From Cycas panzhihuaensis (taxonomy: Eukaryota; Cycadophyta): DNA of 64,000 bases. Within the stretch, counting starts at the first letter, position 1, and each line of letters begins with the position of its first letter. The stretch spans positions 66,409,741 through 66,473,740 of the forward strand of contig CM041465.1 in assembly GCA_023213395.1 (NCBI GenBank), read 5' to 3'. Below are positions 1 through 11,138 of the stretch, in pieces. Below the pieces are notes generated by a model. The model worked only from the letters and a program-made list of their open reading frames with translations. It had not been told where the DNA came from and ran no database searches. Both the position numbers and the translations under genes were made by a program.

Positions 1-138
1 AATAAAGTAAAAGAGATGAAGATCCACTCTAAAATACCATTCCACCTATGGCTAGGAGGAATGATGGAGTGCTTAGAGCAGTTGTTTAGGCTTGTTTCAA
101 AGTGAGAGGGGGGTGTGATTACTTGGGAGTAGGAAGAG
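1..138 (-). other. Start of element A 3' region after integrase
   Basis: This stretch follows the integrase stop codon on the minus strand and matches the start of B's post-integrase region near 9130-9270 (both contain a purine tract and a 'cacccatgg/cacctatgg' segment). No coding signal is visible. It is the left edge of the window. Confidence 0.5.
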
Positions 139-1228
139 TCACACATAGAACTTCTTTAGGAACTTCCCATTAATGGATTTCTCAAATTCAAGACCCTTTA
201 GAGTCACTATCCTCAAGGCACCATTGTCGAGGCTCTCGAGAATGATGAAAGGACTAACCCATTTAGGCCCAAATTTAGATAAGTGGTCATGGAGATATTC
301 AAGATTAAAGGCATGGTCCCTAGGATGCAAAGGGAGAGGATGAAGTTATTTATCATATGTTCTTCATGACCTGGCCTTGGAAGTAAGGTTTACTTAGTAT
401 GTCATCAAGCGTCTCTCATCCAAGGCTTCAAGGTCAAGGAGGCAGGCTTGGCCACATGATTTTTCATTGATAATACCTCGAAGAGAAACATGCAACAAGG
501 GGATTTCAACTTCTAAAGGGAGGACCACCTCGGTTCCATACACGAGGAAGAACAGGGTCATCCCTGTGGCTGTGTGAATGGAAGTCTGATAGGCCCATAA
601 AGTGGAAGGAAGTTGAAGGTGCCAATCCTTTTGGGATTGAGAAATGGTTTTCTTCAAGATATTGATAAGAATCTTGTTAAAATATTCAATTTGGATATTG
701 GCCTAAGGACAATAAGGGGAAGAAGTCTTGTGGGATATTTTAAACTTCCCACAAAGCTCATCCATCTTCTTATTACAAAAGGGGGATTATATTTTCCATG
801 ATTAGGATGTCAGGGACCCCAAATCTATAGATAATATGTTGGTAAATAAAGGTGGTTATAATCTTGCCAGTAATAGAAGACAAGGGGACCACTTTAGCCC
901 ATTTAGTAAACTACTGTATTGTAGTGAAGATAAATTTGTGTTGTGACAAGGAAGGAGGGTTTATGACTCTAATAAGGTCTAATCCCGATTGGGAAAAAGA
1001 TCATAGAGAGATAATCAGGTGTAAGGCCTCGGAAGGCAAGTGGATAAAATTGGTGTGCTCCTAACACCTATGACATCATAGCACATAGGTTTGGGCATCC
1101 TTGAAAAGGGATAACTAATAATAACCCATGTGGAGGATCCTTTAGGCCATGTATGGGCCCCCACATATGCCATTATGGCATTCGTAAAGTATTTGGTTCA
1201 TCTTATTATGGTTAACATAACGAAAGAG
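139..1228 (-). pseudogene. Element A integrase, catalytic core and C-terminal part (broken)
   Basis: Integrase inserts the cDNA into the host genome. Minus-strand reading gives fragments in several frames: a degenerate zinc-domain remainder near 1060-1228, a core with FCNKKMDE (about 740-770), HKTSSPY and PQANIQIEYFN (about 665-705, the catalytic Glu kept), LWAYQTSIHTATG (about 560-600), and a C-terminal module KFGPKWVSPFII...NGKFLKK (139-330). The Asp-Asn-Gly around the second catalytic Asp is lost by a frameshift near 800. B's integrase at 9274-10480 is the best template for comparison. The N-terminal part of the same gene lies 18 kb away at about 19224-19330, separated by element B. Confidence 0.85.
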
Positions 1229-1233
1229 GACCC
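1229..1233. repeat. Target-site duplication of element B, left copy (GACCC)
   Basis: GACCC sits immediately outside the left LTR end and is repeated immediately outside the right LTR end at 19219-19223. Removing B and one copy rejoins element A's integrase reading in register with B's own integrase (10360-10390). Five bases is the usual gypsy duplication size. Confidence 0.75.
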
Positions 1234-4200
1234 TAGATTTGCACCCCTAGGGGGGTAACTAAACTTGGATGAGATCAAGCCAAACAATTAAAGATTTTGG
1301 TGGCTAGAGACCTATGGTAGCAAGTGAAAGAAATCACCCACAAAGGATGTTCATGTGTCAAAATGCAGGTTTGAGACCCGTAAATGGCATATAAACTCCT
1401 TTGAGGAAATTGTTCCTCAATTTGGAGTGATAGGTGGACAAGGGATCTCCTAAGTTTCCTAAGTAACCTCAAAAGGGGGCCCTCCCATCCTTAGATGGTC
1501 AAAGGATGGAGAAAACAAAAGAGTAAGGGGATGGCTCCTTGCGTAGGAGGAGTATGAGAGGAGTGACTTTTAGTAGGAAAAAGGAAAAGGCACAAACACA
1601 TAGGTGGTCAAAAGGCTAGCTAGTTCCACAGGTTAGATGTTGACCCAAAGGCCAAACTAAGGAAGTCTAACCAAAAGAGGCAAGGAAAGTAAGCAAATGG
1701 CCTTGAGAGAGGGGCACCCTCAAGGTGCCAAACCTAGGAGGATCTTAGGAATGGCAAATCAACAAAAGAGGTTGTCCTTACATTTGTGTCTGTTTAGTGT
1801 AAGGTAAAGAGATGTAATGTGAAGGTGTGGCATATATAGCAATATTGGATCTTTATGATAAAAAAGATTACTTTTTAAAGCAACAAGGTAGTACAAATCT
1901 CTCTCTCTCATTTACCTATACATATAACCTCTCCCTCTCTTTGTCTTTTGAATGTAAGAAAGGGAGATCATAAAAGATTACTATATCATACAAAGCATAT
2001 GCAAAAGATGCAAGGTTGCTAGATGACAATGTAATGAGATAGGAGAAATGTAGGCATACAAATACATAGGTCTTCACTACATGCACTTTGTAAAGAAACA
2101 AGAAAATAAGTGAAGTGTGAGAGACCTATGCTAATACTTTTTCTTTTCCTTTTTCACTAAATGGCATTCAATTGAGGGGAAGAAAGTAAGAAAGGAAAGC
2201 TAGGAAAAGAGAGTTGTACCCAGGGTATAGTGGCCAAAGTAGTGCTACCCTTGCTATGCTCGTGATCTTAGTCCTTCTCCAACTATGGATGGCACAATGG
2301 ATAGAGTGCCGGCAAAGAAGGTGACTTCCTTACCTCCCCTCGAGATCAAATGGAAAAAGAATGTAGTACAAAGAAATATAAAAATAACTACAAATATAAT
2401 TTATAACTTTGAAAGCAAAAGAGAGAAACCTTTGGAAGGAGGGGAACATACCTAGAACAGAGCTCTCTTTTCTTTTCAAACACAACAAAGAAACCTTCAA
2501 CCAAATGGGGTTTTCCCTTTCCCAAGGGGTGCCAAGCATATGCAGGGTAGATATGTAATATGGAAAGTGATGTGATATGACTATCTTAACTAAAACAAAA
2601 TATGTTCACCACCAATATCACTCTTTATATTTTGTATGTCATTTAGCACATGATATGGAAAAAGGGGGAAGGAGAGAGAAGGGAGATGGCTAGCCTTGGA
2701 ATGGATAACCCTCTAAATCAAAGGTGCTCCATGCTGCCCCCAAGTACCAGGATGAGAGAAATGATAAGTGCAACAAACTTTGAAATACAAGCAAAGAAAT
2801 GACAAACAATGGTGTAAATGTTGTCAAAGTTGCAAAAGCTACAACATGCAACTTTTGTGAGTTGTACAAGGCTCAAACCAAGTGATAAAAGAAGGTATGG
2901 AGTGGGGGTTGAAACCCCACTTGTGTGGGATCTTTTGGGCTAGTAGCAAGCATGGCAATGGGCTACCCACACTGCTATCAATAATGATCTTCCTTCGAAC
3001 GGCCTTTTGGGAACTCAAGGGAGGCACGAAGAAGGAAGAGGTGAGGAGAGAAGGGGGTTGCCCTTGAGGAGAAGGCTTGTTGGGTATGAAACCTTGCCTT
3101 TTATCCTTTTTCTCTCTATAAATTCCACTTCCTTGCTGCCTCCTTAAAGAAAGTAGAAAGGAGCAAGAAGGAGAAAAGAAACAGGGAAGAAATGCAGGGC
3201 TTACCTCTCATTTGTTGTAGAAAGGAAGAGAAAAAATGCTACAAGAGTATTGACAAATAATATTTGTGTTGATTAATGAAAGGGAAGCAAAGTACTGACT
3301 TACAAGTACCTATTATGGGTGGATCTGAGGCAAATCCACTTGTGGAATAGGGTAGAATAGCCAAACCTATAGTGTTTGTAGGTGAAAACCCCAATAGAGT
3401 AGCAAGTTGGAAGAGAAAACTAGAGTGAGGAAGATAGTTGGTATATGATGGAGTGCTTGGAGCATGATCTTCCCTTGGTTGACCATGTTATAGGTCTACA
3501 ACTGCATGTATGGAGCTGCAAGAGGCTGGTAGTTACCTGAGAAGTTGATGTAACAGATTTTATCCTATTACAAGGTATTTTTTAAAGAAGTAGTAGAAAA
3601 AGTAAGTGAGAGCCAGAGCAAATTAGGGTATTTTTAGGTTTTTAAACCTAACCCTAGCTCAATTGAGTGATTAAGGTTTGTCTTGGGCCAGGAATAAGTC
3701 ATTTCCACATGGAAATTTCATAATAAATGTAAAATTAGCCATGGAAAATAAAAAAAAAAAATTGTAGATAATTGCCCCATGGTAAACTTAGTAGTGCTGT
3801 GAAGCTTACAGTGGCACCACAAAGTTTAACGTGGTATGGAAGAAACATAAGAAAAACAAAGAGAGGAGAGCATGGGAGCTCTAAAAGAGGGGAAACTTAA
3901 GCCCCAAAGAGACATGGTACTCTACCCAAGTGGCAGAAAAGAGTTTTGGGGCTTAGGGAGGCCATAATAGACAAGTAATGGCAGCTAAAGGTTCCCCAAA
4001 ACGATAACAAATAGACATAGGATGACAATTAAGCCTAGTCAGGGTGCTAGGGGTCAGGATGCACTGATGGGTGATGTGATTGGGCTACAGGAGCCAAGAA
4101 GTACTTGGGAGTGTTGTGGAGGCAAGGAGGAGGGTTGTGGAGTGCCATGGGATATGTACCCCTAGATTGTCATAGGCTGAAAAAGTACTATAATATAATA

Positions 4201-4366
4201 TAGCTAAGCAGTAAATGCATAGTGGTTATGCAATGAGTTAGTCATCATGTGACGTAAATGAAGTGCTTCAATCAACCTTTTTGGAGCTAACAAGAGTAGG
4301 GACAGAAGCATATGTACACTTACCTGAGTCAACTTACCCATGTCTATTCCCGATAACTGGGAAACA
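1234..4366 (-). repeat. 3' LTR of element B
   Basis: This aligns along its length with 16152-19218. Read on the minus strand it begins TGTTTCCCAG at 4366 and ends near GGTGC...TA at 1234 (the terminal CA has decayed). It contains CT-rich tracts (1900-1960), a poly-A run (about 3750) and clustered GGTACCAC/AAGTTTA motifs (3793-3840). Short ORFs inside it, on either strand, are not conserved in the other LTR. Confidence 0.88.
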
Positions 4367-4377
4367 CTGCCCTTTGG
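4367..4377 (-). promoter_or_regulatory. Polypurine tract of element B
   Basis: On the minus strand CCAAAGGGCAG directly precedes the 3' LTR. This is where plus-strand cDNA synthesis would be primed. The tract is short and impure, but its position is exact and element F has AAGGGGTTAG in the same place. Confidence 0.5.
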
Positions 4378-4889
4378 CAGTAGAGCCTCACTGCTCAGAA
4401 GTATTCATAATGGCAAATGCTAGCAATAAAATGTTAGTAATAGATATATACAAAAAATATAATAATGGTATAGACCAAGGGTGATGATGAGTGTTGTGGC
4501 GGGGCAAGTGGACATGGAGATGATGGAGAGACGACATAGGAGCTACCTATGTGTCACCCTAAAGTCAAAGGGTAGAGAAAATGAATGGGGCAATGCTCCC
4601 ATTATATGAGTGTAAAGTAAATAGTGGTGATAATCACGAACATGGTCAAATAGACACTATGACTGACATGTTATGTACATAGGAGAGCTAGAATAATAAG
4701 GACTCCATACCAAGAGTGGTATGAATGGTAGGGTGAAGAGAACAAACCTGATGGACACCATAGTTTAACCTCATTAGTGGCCAGCTTTTGGAGGTGTAAA
4801 TGGATCATAAGATGGAAGAATGGGATGACCTGGAACCTAGGTGACTGGGCAACCAGACAGGTTCCTCAAGGGGGACCATAGAGGAGAGG
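4378..4889 (-). other. Element B: segment between archaeal-type RNase H and 3' LTR
   Basis: No complete gene is visible. A short stretch at 4750-4800 (minus) reads like HLQKLATNEVKLW, and a matching HFQGKFTDEVKLW is readable on the plus strand at 28350-28383, so it was probably the coding tail of the same ORF in both elements. The rest looks like untranslated 3' sequence. Confidence 0.4.
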
Positions 4890-5846
4890 GAGGTAATGCT
4901 CAAGGATGAGATAAACAAGGCCATCTGCCTCAGTATTGCAGTCCCGAGGGATGTGTCAGATATCAATGGAAAAGAAATGGGACAAAAGAGACTTAGCGGT
5001 CAAGGTAAGGGCTCTCAGTCGTGGGTAATGTACCTAGTAAACCTAGGTGACATGAGACACCATGACCTGAGAGTTATAAAGGAGGATGATGGATCCATGG
5101 TGTAAGCAGAGCACATCGGTAAGGCCCTCAATAATAATTGTATACTCAGCCTTATTATTGGTGGCTTTGGGGAGGAAGACCCTAAAACGCATGTAATCAT
5201 ATCTGAAGGAGTCACGGAGGATCCATGTGGTGGCAGAAGGGCCTGAGTTGCAACGACTTCCATCGTCAGTGAAGATGAGTAATGCCATATAATGGAAATA
5301 AGGATCTCGGTGAAGCAGATGAAAAGAAAAGAGCGACAGCGGGGTCAACGAGCAAAGAAGGGCATGAGAAGTAGCATCGGGGCTATGAAGTACTTGGGAA
5401 GCTATAAATAGGGACCATAAAGGAAATGGGAGTCCTAGAGGGATGTTATCCAGGGATGAAAGGTCTGACTCGATGGACGAGAAGGAAACAACAAGAAAAA
5501 GGGCTCCTTCAGGGTCCCAAAGGTTGCTACAAGGGCCTCGACAAGATCTCGGATGAGGGAGGCACTTCCTTTGGGAACCCCAAATACTCGAACGAGTAGC
5601 AAAAATGGACTTGAGGTGGTGAAATAAGCTAGAAGAGTATAAACATGGGTAAGATTTAGGATGGTACAAAAATCGAGATGGAAGGGATCTATTAGAGACC
5701 GAAGGGGTCGTTATAAATGTGCCAAGGAGGCAAAAAATGGAGGACATAGAGGTGAAATAGGGGATGAATTCAAAAGGCAAAAGTGATATGGGAAAAGAGG
5801 TAGTTGTATAGGTTGTCACAGTGGAAGGAAAGGAGAAAGTGCTCAT
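4890..5846 (-). pseudogene. Archaeal-like RNase H (aRNH) ORF of element B, downstream of integrase
   Basis: A 267-codon open stretch starts at 5846. Its first ~185 residues are Ser/Pro/Leu-rich without a recognised fold. From about 5288 it reads as an RNase HI-type domain: FTDDGSRCNSGPS (first catalytic Asp), ATNNKAEYTIIIEGL (catalytic Glu), then LYNSQV where LYTDSQ is expected (third Asp replaced by Asn), and after in-frame stops HIPRDCNTEADGLV (last catalytic Asp) at about 4914-4950. This is the second RNase H known from the Tat clade, distinct from the RH domain at 10680-11138. It lies after integrase instead of between RH and integrase; no such domain is visible between 10480 and 10680. 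Not functional as written: stops follow position 5043 and one active-site residue is lost. Confidence 0.82.
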
Positions 5847-5859
5847 CGGGGCCCCTACC

Positions 5860-5868
5860 TATATAAAG
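5860..5868 (+). promoter_or_regulatory. Possible TATA box for the antisense ORF of element B
   Basis: TATATAAAG on the plus strand is a good plant TATA match, about 800 bp upstream of the antisense mobile-domain-like ORF and pointing towards it. Position and strand fit a separate antisense transcript. Function is inferred only. Confidence 0.3.
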
Positions 5869-5993
5869 AAAACTTGGCAAAAACAGAGTTTATTTTCATG
5901 GGCTCACGATCGATCTAGAGCCCTTTCCCTTATGCAATGGAGCACTACCCAACTTCAGAAGCACATAGCGGGAGATCCAACCATCAGATCAAG

Positions 5994-6120
5994 GTAAGGG
6001 TATAGCTGATGAGACTAGGGCAATGAGATGGCGATAACAAGACTAGATCTAGTGAGTGGATCACCCCCTAACTATTCTATTTCATCAATTTAATTTAATG
6101 TTTATTTTATATTTGTTTAG
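5994..6120 (+). other. Possible GT-AG intron in the antisense 5' leader
   Basis: AAG|GTAAGGG at 5991-6000 is a strong plant 5' splice site. CTAAC at 6068-6072 resembles a branch point, and the T-rich run ending TTTGTTTAG at 6120 is a plausible 3' site. The 127-bp AT-rich segment lies between the possible TATA box and the antisense ORF. There is no transcript evidence. Confidence 0.25.
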
Positions 6121-6679
6121 TGTAATTTTAGCCCCTTAAAGGCAAATTGAGATCCTCTAGAGCCTAATTTGGGTCCAAAGAGGGGGAGGACTAGGGCACT
6201 AGGTAGCCCTAGTTCTAGTGGGCCTGAATATAGTCCACTTAGACAAAAAAAATTGGTTTTTTTGGGCTTTTTACCCCCCTTTGTATGTGTATGGATGGCC
6301 CTACATCAAAATTCACGGTGCCACATAGTTTGCCATAGATCTGTTTAGAGAATGTTGAAATCTTAGTGGAGCCTATATCAAACTCTACGATACCACAAAG
6401 TTTGATATGGGACAAAGAACAATGAGTAGAAAAAAGAAGAGAAGGGGCACAAAAAGGTGTCAACCTCATCCCAAAGAGGGGGAGAGGCAACCTAAGGGTA
6501 AGTATGCAAAGTGTAGAGTGTTTTGATTGGTTATTGGGTACTTTCTGTATGTAGTTATTGTGGTAGATAACCATGAGAACGTAGGGATTGCGATGATGAG
6601 CTTCATTAAGATGATGACACGAGGGGAATATATGGACATTGGGGCAATGTGGACTGCTAAAGATTATTAGAATACCACA

Positions 6680-8560
6680 GTATACATCGGATCAATGGCT
6701 CCTAGTAGACATAGTCTCCCATTAGGACTGCAGGCAGCATGTCTTCTACCTTCCTTAAGTGGGGGATGTTACCATCACACCAGGAGACATTTAGACGATC
6801 CTAGGCATACCAGTAGTGGGAACGCCAGCGTTGCTAGGGACATTACCTAGCAATGATGCTGCACATAGGGAGGTGACCACTTTTTTCACTGGCCAATATA
6901 TGTGGGACTGGCAAGGGGTATCAATCTAGACTATGGTTATGTCATAGATTCCTCGGGTGAGGAAGTTGATTACATTAGGAATTTTGTTCTAGATCTCCTA
7001 GAAATAGAACTATAGAGATATACTTGGTGGGAGGATAGAGATAGTTAGGAGGTACAAGGCTAGAGAGAGACTAGATTGGGCCACCCTGATAGTGGCAAAT
7101 GTGGTCACCCAGTTGGATGTCATCAAGGCGATAGGAAGAGGAGGATTCTCCTATTATATACTGCTACATTGCTAGTTTTTTTATCATTTTAGGGTGGTAG
7201 CACTACTAGGAGGACCACACCCTATCTCAGTGCAAGCTCCTCTGATGCATAGGTGGCAGACTCAGTTTAGAGGGAATGAGAACCAGGCACACGTCAGGCA
7301 GTTGGTGGAGGCATCATTACAAGACCTCCTCACACTGGCAGACTAAACGATAGACCCATATAAGGGAGTGAGGTGGGATAGTGATGATGAGGCAGGAGGA
7401 GCGGGAGGTGGTCCTAGAGATGGAGATGATGATGATGGAGGTGACAGAGGTGATGGGGCAGATCCATCAGGAGTAGTAAGTGGTGAGGTGGGTCCATTAG
7501 GGATTGCAGGAGGTGAGGGAGGACCTTTGGGAGCTGCAGGGGGAGAGGCAGGTCTCTCAGGAGATGCGAGAGGAGGTAGACCACCCCGCACACTAATTCA
7601 GAGACTAAGGGTGGTAGGCAGAGCTCAGGTAGTAGCAACGATAATAGTAGTAGTGATAGTAGGGGGAGGAGACGACCCAGTAGGCCAAGTGGTAGGTGAA
7701 GTGGTACCCAAGGAGGAGGAGGTACCAGTGGCTAAGGGAGGTCCCGAGAAGAAGGTGGTCATCTGAGTGGAGGAGCTAGTCATCCCAGGGGATGAGACAC
7801 ACTACCTTTTCCTATCATCTTTCAACCACTAGGTATTTTGAGGGCTTGTTTTGATTTGGTTTTGGGATTTGATATATAGATGGTTGTATAAACTGATATG
7901 TGGCATGTTTGACTTAGAAAGAGTAGCAGAGATGGGGAGATTGATAGAGGCAGTAATCTGGGAGATATTCCCCCAGGTTTACGTAGAGAGGAAACCTCCC
8001 ATCTAGGCTAGAAAGGAGCCTCAATTGGCATGGGCACACATGGTGACATTCATCCTATTGATTAGGGCCAGGGACATATGGGTAGTGGAGCCCCAAGAGC
8101 ACTAGGCAAGGGTGGGATAGATATAAGGAGAGTTGGATGGGACCTGTGTAGAGAGGGACCAGGTAGTTATGAAGAAGGATATCCTATGAGGTTGGGTCCA
8201 GGCATTGGAGGCTCAAGGTAGAGGAGCTGGTGGATATGCAGAGATCTGCATCTAGATAGTCATGCTGGAGGAAAGACTCCGAGGGGTAGAGGGAGAGAGG
8301 GATCGTATCTAGGTGTGATACAATTAATTGGTGGAGTAGATGGAAGCGAGATCGTCGTGGACATGACTCAGACCCAGATGATGGAAGCGGCCCTAAGGAG
8401 GCCTCGAGACGAGGGGAGTGAGGCTGAGAGCTCATAGAGGCATAGGAGGAGCCTAGGAGGAATGTGGTCTCCTAGGAAGAGATCATGCCAGCCAGGAGAT
8501 GACATCCCTTAAGCACAGGAGCACTGAAGAGTGTGTTATGGCTAGTTTTGATCGAGAAAG
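6680..8560 (+). pseudogene. Antisense plant-mobile-domain-like ORF in the 3' region of element B (broken)
   Basis: Read on the plus strand, opposite to B's gag-pol, a broken frame gives DQWLLVDIVSH, HVFYLP, then VTITPGDI (6768-6791) and ILGIPVVGTPALLG...WDWQGVSI (about 6795-6927). Further on are RGGFSYYILLH (about 7140) and VVALLGGPHP...HRWQTQF (about 7195-7270). The pattern 'TFHLP-GE-T-T--D---LGLPV-G' followed by Trp-rich segments is what I know from the aminotransferase-like plant mobile domain (PF10536). A Gly/Asp-rich low-complexity tail (7368-7766, open for 132 codons) and a charged, heptad-like tail (about 7900-8450) follow. Tat elements such as maize Grande are known to carry an antisense gene in this position. 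Stops and frame changes are frequent. The domain call is from memory of the family pattern. Confidence 0.55.
7390..7590 (+). repeat. Gly-rich low-complexity repeat within the antisense ORF
   Basis: Imperfect GGAGGTGAGG/GGAGCTGCAGG-type units encode GGEGGPLG/AAGGEAG-like repeats. The composition is markedly more G-rich than the flanks. It probably arose by slippage in the linker of the antisense protein. Confidence 0.55.
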
Positions 8561-9273
8561 CACTAGACCTCCAGGGAGTCACCATATGTTGCCACATGAT
8601 TATACTCCTCCCTGTGAAGATTCTAACTTCCCATGGATGATGTACTATATTATTTTATATGATATGATTCATTATGTATATAGATTAGGGCCATTGGCAC
8701 TCCATTTGATGTATGATGATGGTGTATGATGATGTCTGATGGTGCATGATGGTGCATGATGATGCATTTACTATATGTTTTGTTTATATGTCTGTATGTA
8801 TATAGACATAGGTGCATGGGTACATAAGGGGTTATACATCATGATGATTTGGTTGGTTGTTATATAGCTTTCATTATTAGATCATAGGAGTGATGCCTAC
8901 ACTTCCTTTCATGCAGGGTCATACTCGTAGTGAGCACATATAACCACCATAAAAATAGGTGATAGGCATGTGTGAGGCTAGGAGATGGGGAGCCATACAT
9001 GTCTATCGATGAAGCATAGCGAATATGCAAAGGAAGCACGATAGAGAGAGAGTATAGGTACTCAAGCATGAAGTCCTAGTTGGAGTGCGTTTCTAACCTT
9101 GGAAGTTACAAGAACCAACACATCCAACAAGGAGAGATAGGAAAGCCACCCTAAGCCATCATTCCACCCATGGTTGGGGGGAATGAAGATGCACTTAGGG
9201 TGGTAGTTTAGGCTTATTTCAAAGTGAGAAAGGGGAGAATGGGTGTGCCTCATCTACATGGAGGTAGGAATAT
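8561..9273. repeat. Element B spacer with TGATG short tandem repeat
   Basis: Between the end of the antisense ORF and the integrase stop I see no gene. At 8707-8768 there is an imperfect array of TGATGGTG/TGATGATG/GTGCATGA units, expanded by slippage. AT-rich sequence follows. The part next to integrase (9130-9270) resembles element A at 1-138. Confidence 0.5.
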
Positions 9274-10480
9274 TCACACATAGAATTTCTTTAGGAACTT
9301 ACTATTGATAGCTTTCTCAAATTCAAGACCCTCCAAGGTTACAATCCTATAAGTGTCGTTATCGAGGCTTTTAAGAATGACGAAGGGACCAACCATTTAG
9401 GTCCAAATTTAGACAAGCGATCATGAAGGTATTCGAGCTTGAGGACATCGTCCCCAGGGTGCAAAGGGCAGGGATGAAGGTGTTTGTCATATATCTTTCA
9501 CGCCCTAGCCTTAGAGGTAAGATTTGCTTGGTATGTGGCCAAGTGCTTCTCATCTAAGACTTCAAGGTCTAAGAGATGGGCCTAACAGAAGGACTCCTCA
9601 TCGATAAGACCCCAAAGGGAAACCCACAATAAAGGGATCTTGACTTCCAATAGGAGAATTGCCTCAATTTCATACACAAGGAAGAATAGGATCATTCCCA
9701 TAGCTGTTCAGATAGATATGCAATACGCCCATAGAGTAGAAGGGAGTTAGAGATGCCAATCTTTTCTAGATTGGGCAACAATTTTCTTCAAGATGTTTAT
9801 GAGGGTCTTGTTAAAAGATTTTATTTGGCCATTGGCCTGAGGGTAATAAGGAGAGGAGGTTTTGTGAGAAATCTTAAATTTCTCACAAATCTCGTCCATT
9901 TCCTTATTACAAAAGGGGGTTCCATTGTCTGTAATCAAGAGGCCAGGGACCTCGAATAGACAAACAATATGCTGGTAGACGAAGGTGGCTATCATCTTGC
10001 CAGGAGTAAAGGATATGGGGACCGCTTTGGCCTATTTAGTGAAGTATTCCATCGTGGTCAAGTTGAACTTGTGTTGTGAGAAAGAAGGGAGAGTTATGGC
10101 CCCAATGAGGTCTAATCCTTATTGGGAGAAAGGCCATAGGGATATGATAGGATGTAAGGCCTTGGAAGACAAATAGATGACATTAGCATGCTATTGACAC
10201 CAATGACATCATAGGGCATAGATAAGGGCATCCTTAAAGAGGGATGGCCAATAATACCCCATGCGAAGGATCCTTTAGGCTATAGATTAGCCCCCAAAAT
10301 GCCCCTCGTAAATGCCATTGTGGCATTCACGGAGTATTTAGTTTACCTCATCGAGATTGATGTAGTGGAGAAGGATCGCATCAAAGGACCTCTTGTACAA
10401 TACCTCCCTCATGAGGAAATACTACTTGGCAGTAGCCCAAATACGTGACCTAACCTTGTTGCTCACATTAGGACAATACT
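9274..10480 (-). pseudogene. Element B integrase (broken)
   Basis: The zinc-binding N-terminus is readable at about 10150-10330 (ECHNGIYEGH...GYYWPSLFKDAL...C..CQ, an H-H-C-C arrangement with stops). The core follows with GLDLIGAI (first Asp, about 10100), LLITDNGTPFCNKEMDE (second Asp, about 9915) and PQANGQIKSFNKTL (about 9815), where the catalytic Glu reads Lys (a single G-to-A change). The C-terminal module ends in KFLKKFYV at 9274, with no chromodomain, as in Tat. Internal TAG/TGA codons mostly sit where Gln, Arg or Trp is expected. Dead as written. Confidence 0.88.
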
Positions 10481-10679
10481 GTTGATCAGTGAGGTATCAC
10501 ACAATGTTCTCATACCACTCGCTATCAGCCAATGGATGGGGGAATGAATCCTAAATGACTAAAATGAGCTCATCGGGCAAGGAATCATTGACCAGAGTAT
10601 CAAAAAGGTTTAGGATGGGGGTGTTAGCTAATTGTTTGGCAACCACCATCCCTTTATTTAATTTCCTGTTAACGATTTA

Positions 10680-11138
10680 GAGATCAAATTCTTGGAGGAT
10701 GATGGCCTACTTTTCGGTCCTACGTGTCATGTTGGATTGGGTTAATAAGTACCTCAAGGGATCAGACTCAACATTCACCTGAGCAGTGTTTACAAGTAAG
10801 TTGTGCCTAAACTTCTTGGTAGTGTATACCAAGGAGAGGCATTCCTTCTTGGTAGGAGAGTAATTAAGCTCAGCAGTAATGAGGGTATGGATGATAAAGT
10901 AAATAGCTCCTTTGGTTCCTAAGTTATCCTCTTGGGCTAGCTTGGCACCCAAGGATTCGTTAGTAGCTGAGGTGTATATGATGAAAGGCCTATCAAAGAG
11001 AGGAGGTGCTAAAGTTGGGGTAGAAGCGAGAGCTCTCTTGAGCACCTCGAAGGCTTGTTGGGCCCTCAAAGACCAAACAAATGGGGACAATTTCTTTAAC
11101 ATGTTGGTAAGGGGTTTCATGTTTATGGTGAAGTTCAC
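10680..11138 (-). pseudogene. Element B RNase H (Ty3/gypsy pol RH)
   Basis: This is a 143-codon open stretch with the retroelement RNase H pattern: QQAFEVLKRALASTPTLAPP, FIIYTSATNESLGAKLAQE, AIYFIIHTLITAELNYSPTKKECLSLVYTTKKFRHN and DPLRYLLTQ. It degrades the RNA template during reverse transcription. It follows RT directly. The frame leads straight into the integrase zinc domain, with no second RNase H between them; that one lies at 4890-5290. Confidence 0.85.

Noticed and set aside
8499-8729. 76-codon plus-strand ORF as an independent gene
   Set aside because: No motif; it overlaps the tail of the antisense ORF and a TGATG tandem repeat.
8707-8768. CRISPR-like or satellite array
   Set aside because: Irregular 5-8 bp units without spacers: an ordinary slippage repeat. 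No CRISPR-like array was seen anywhere in the window.
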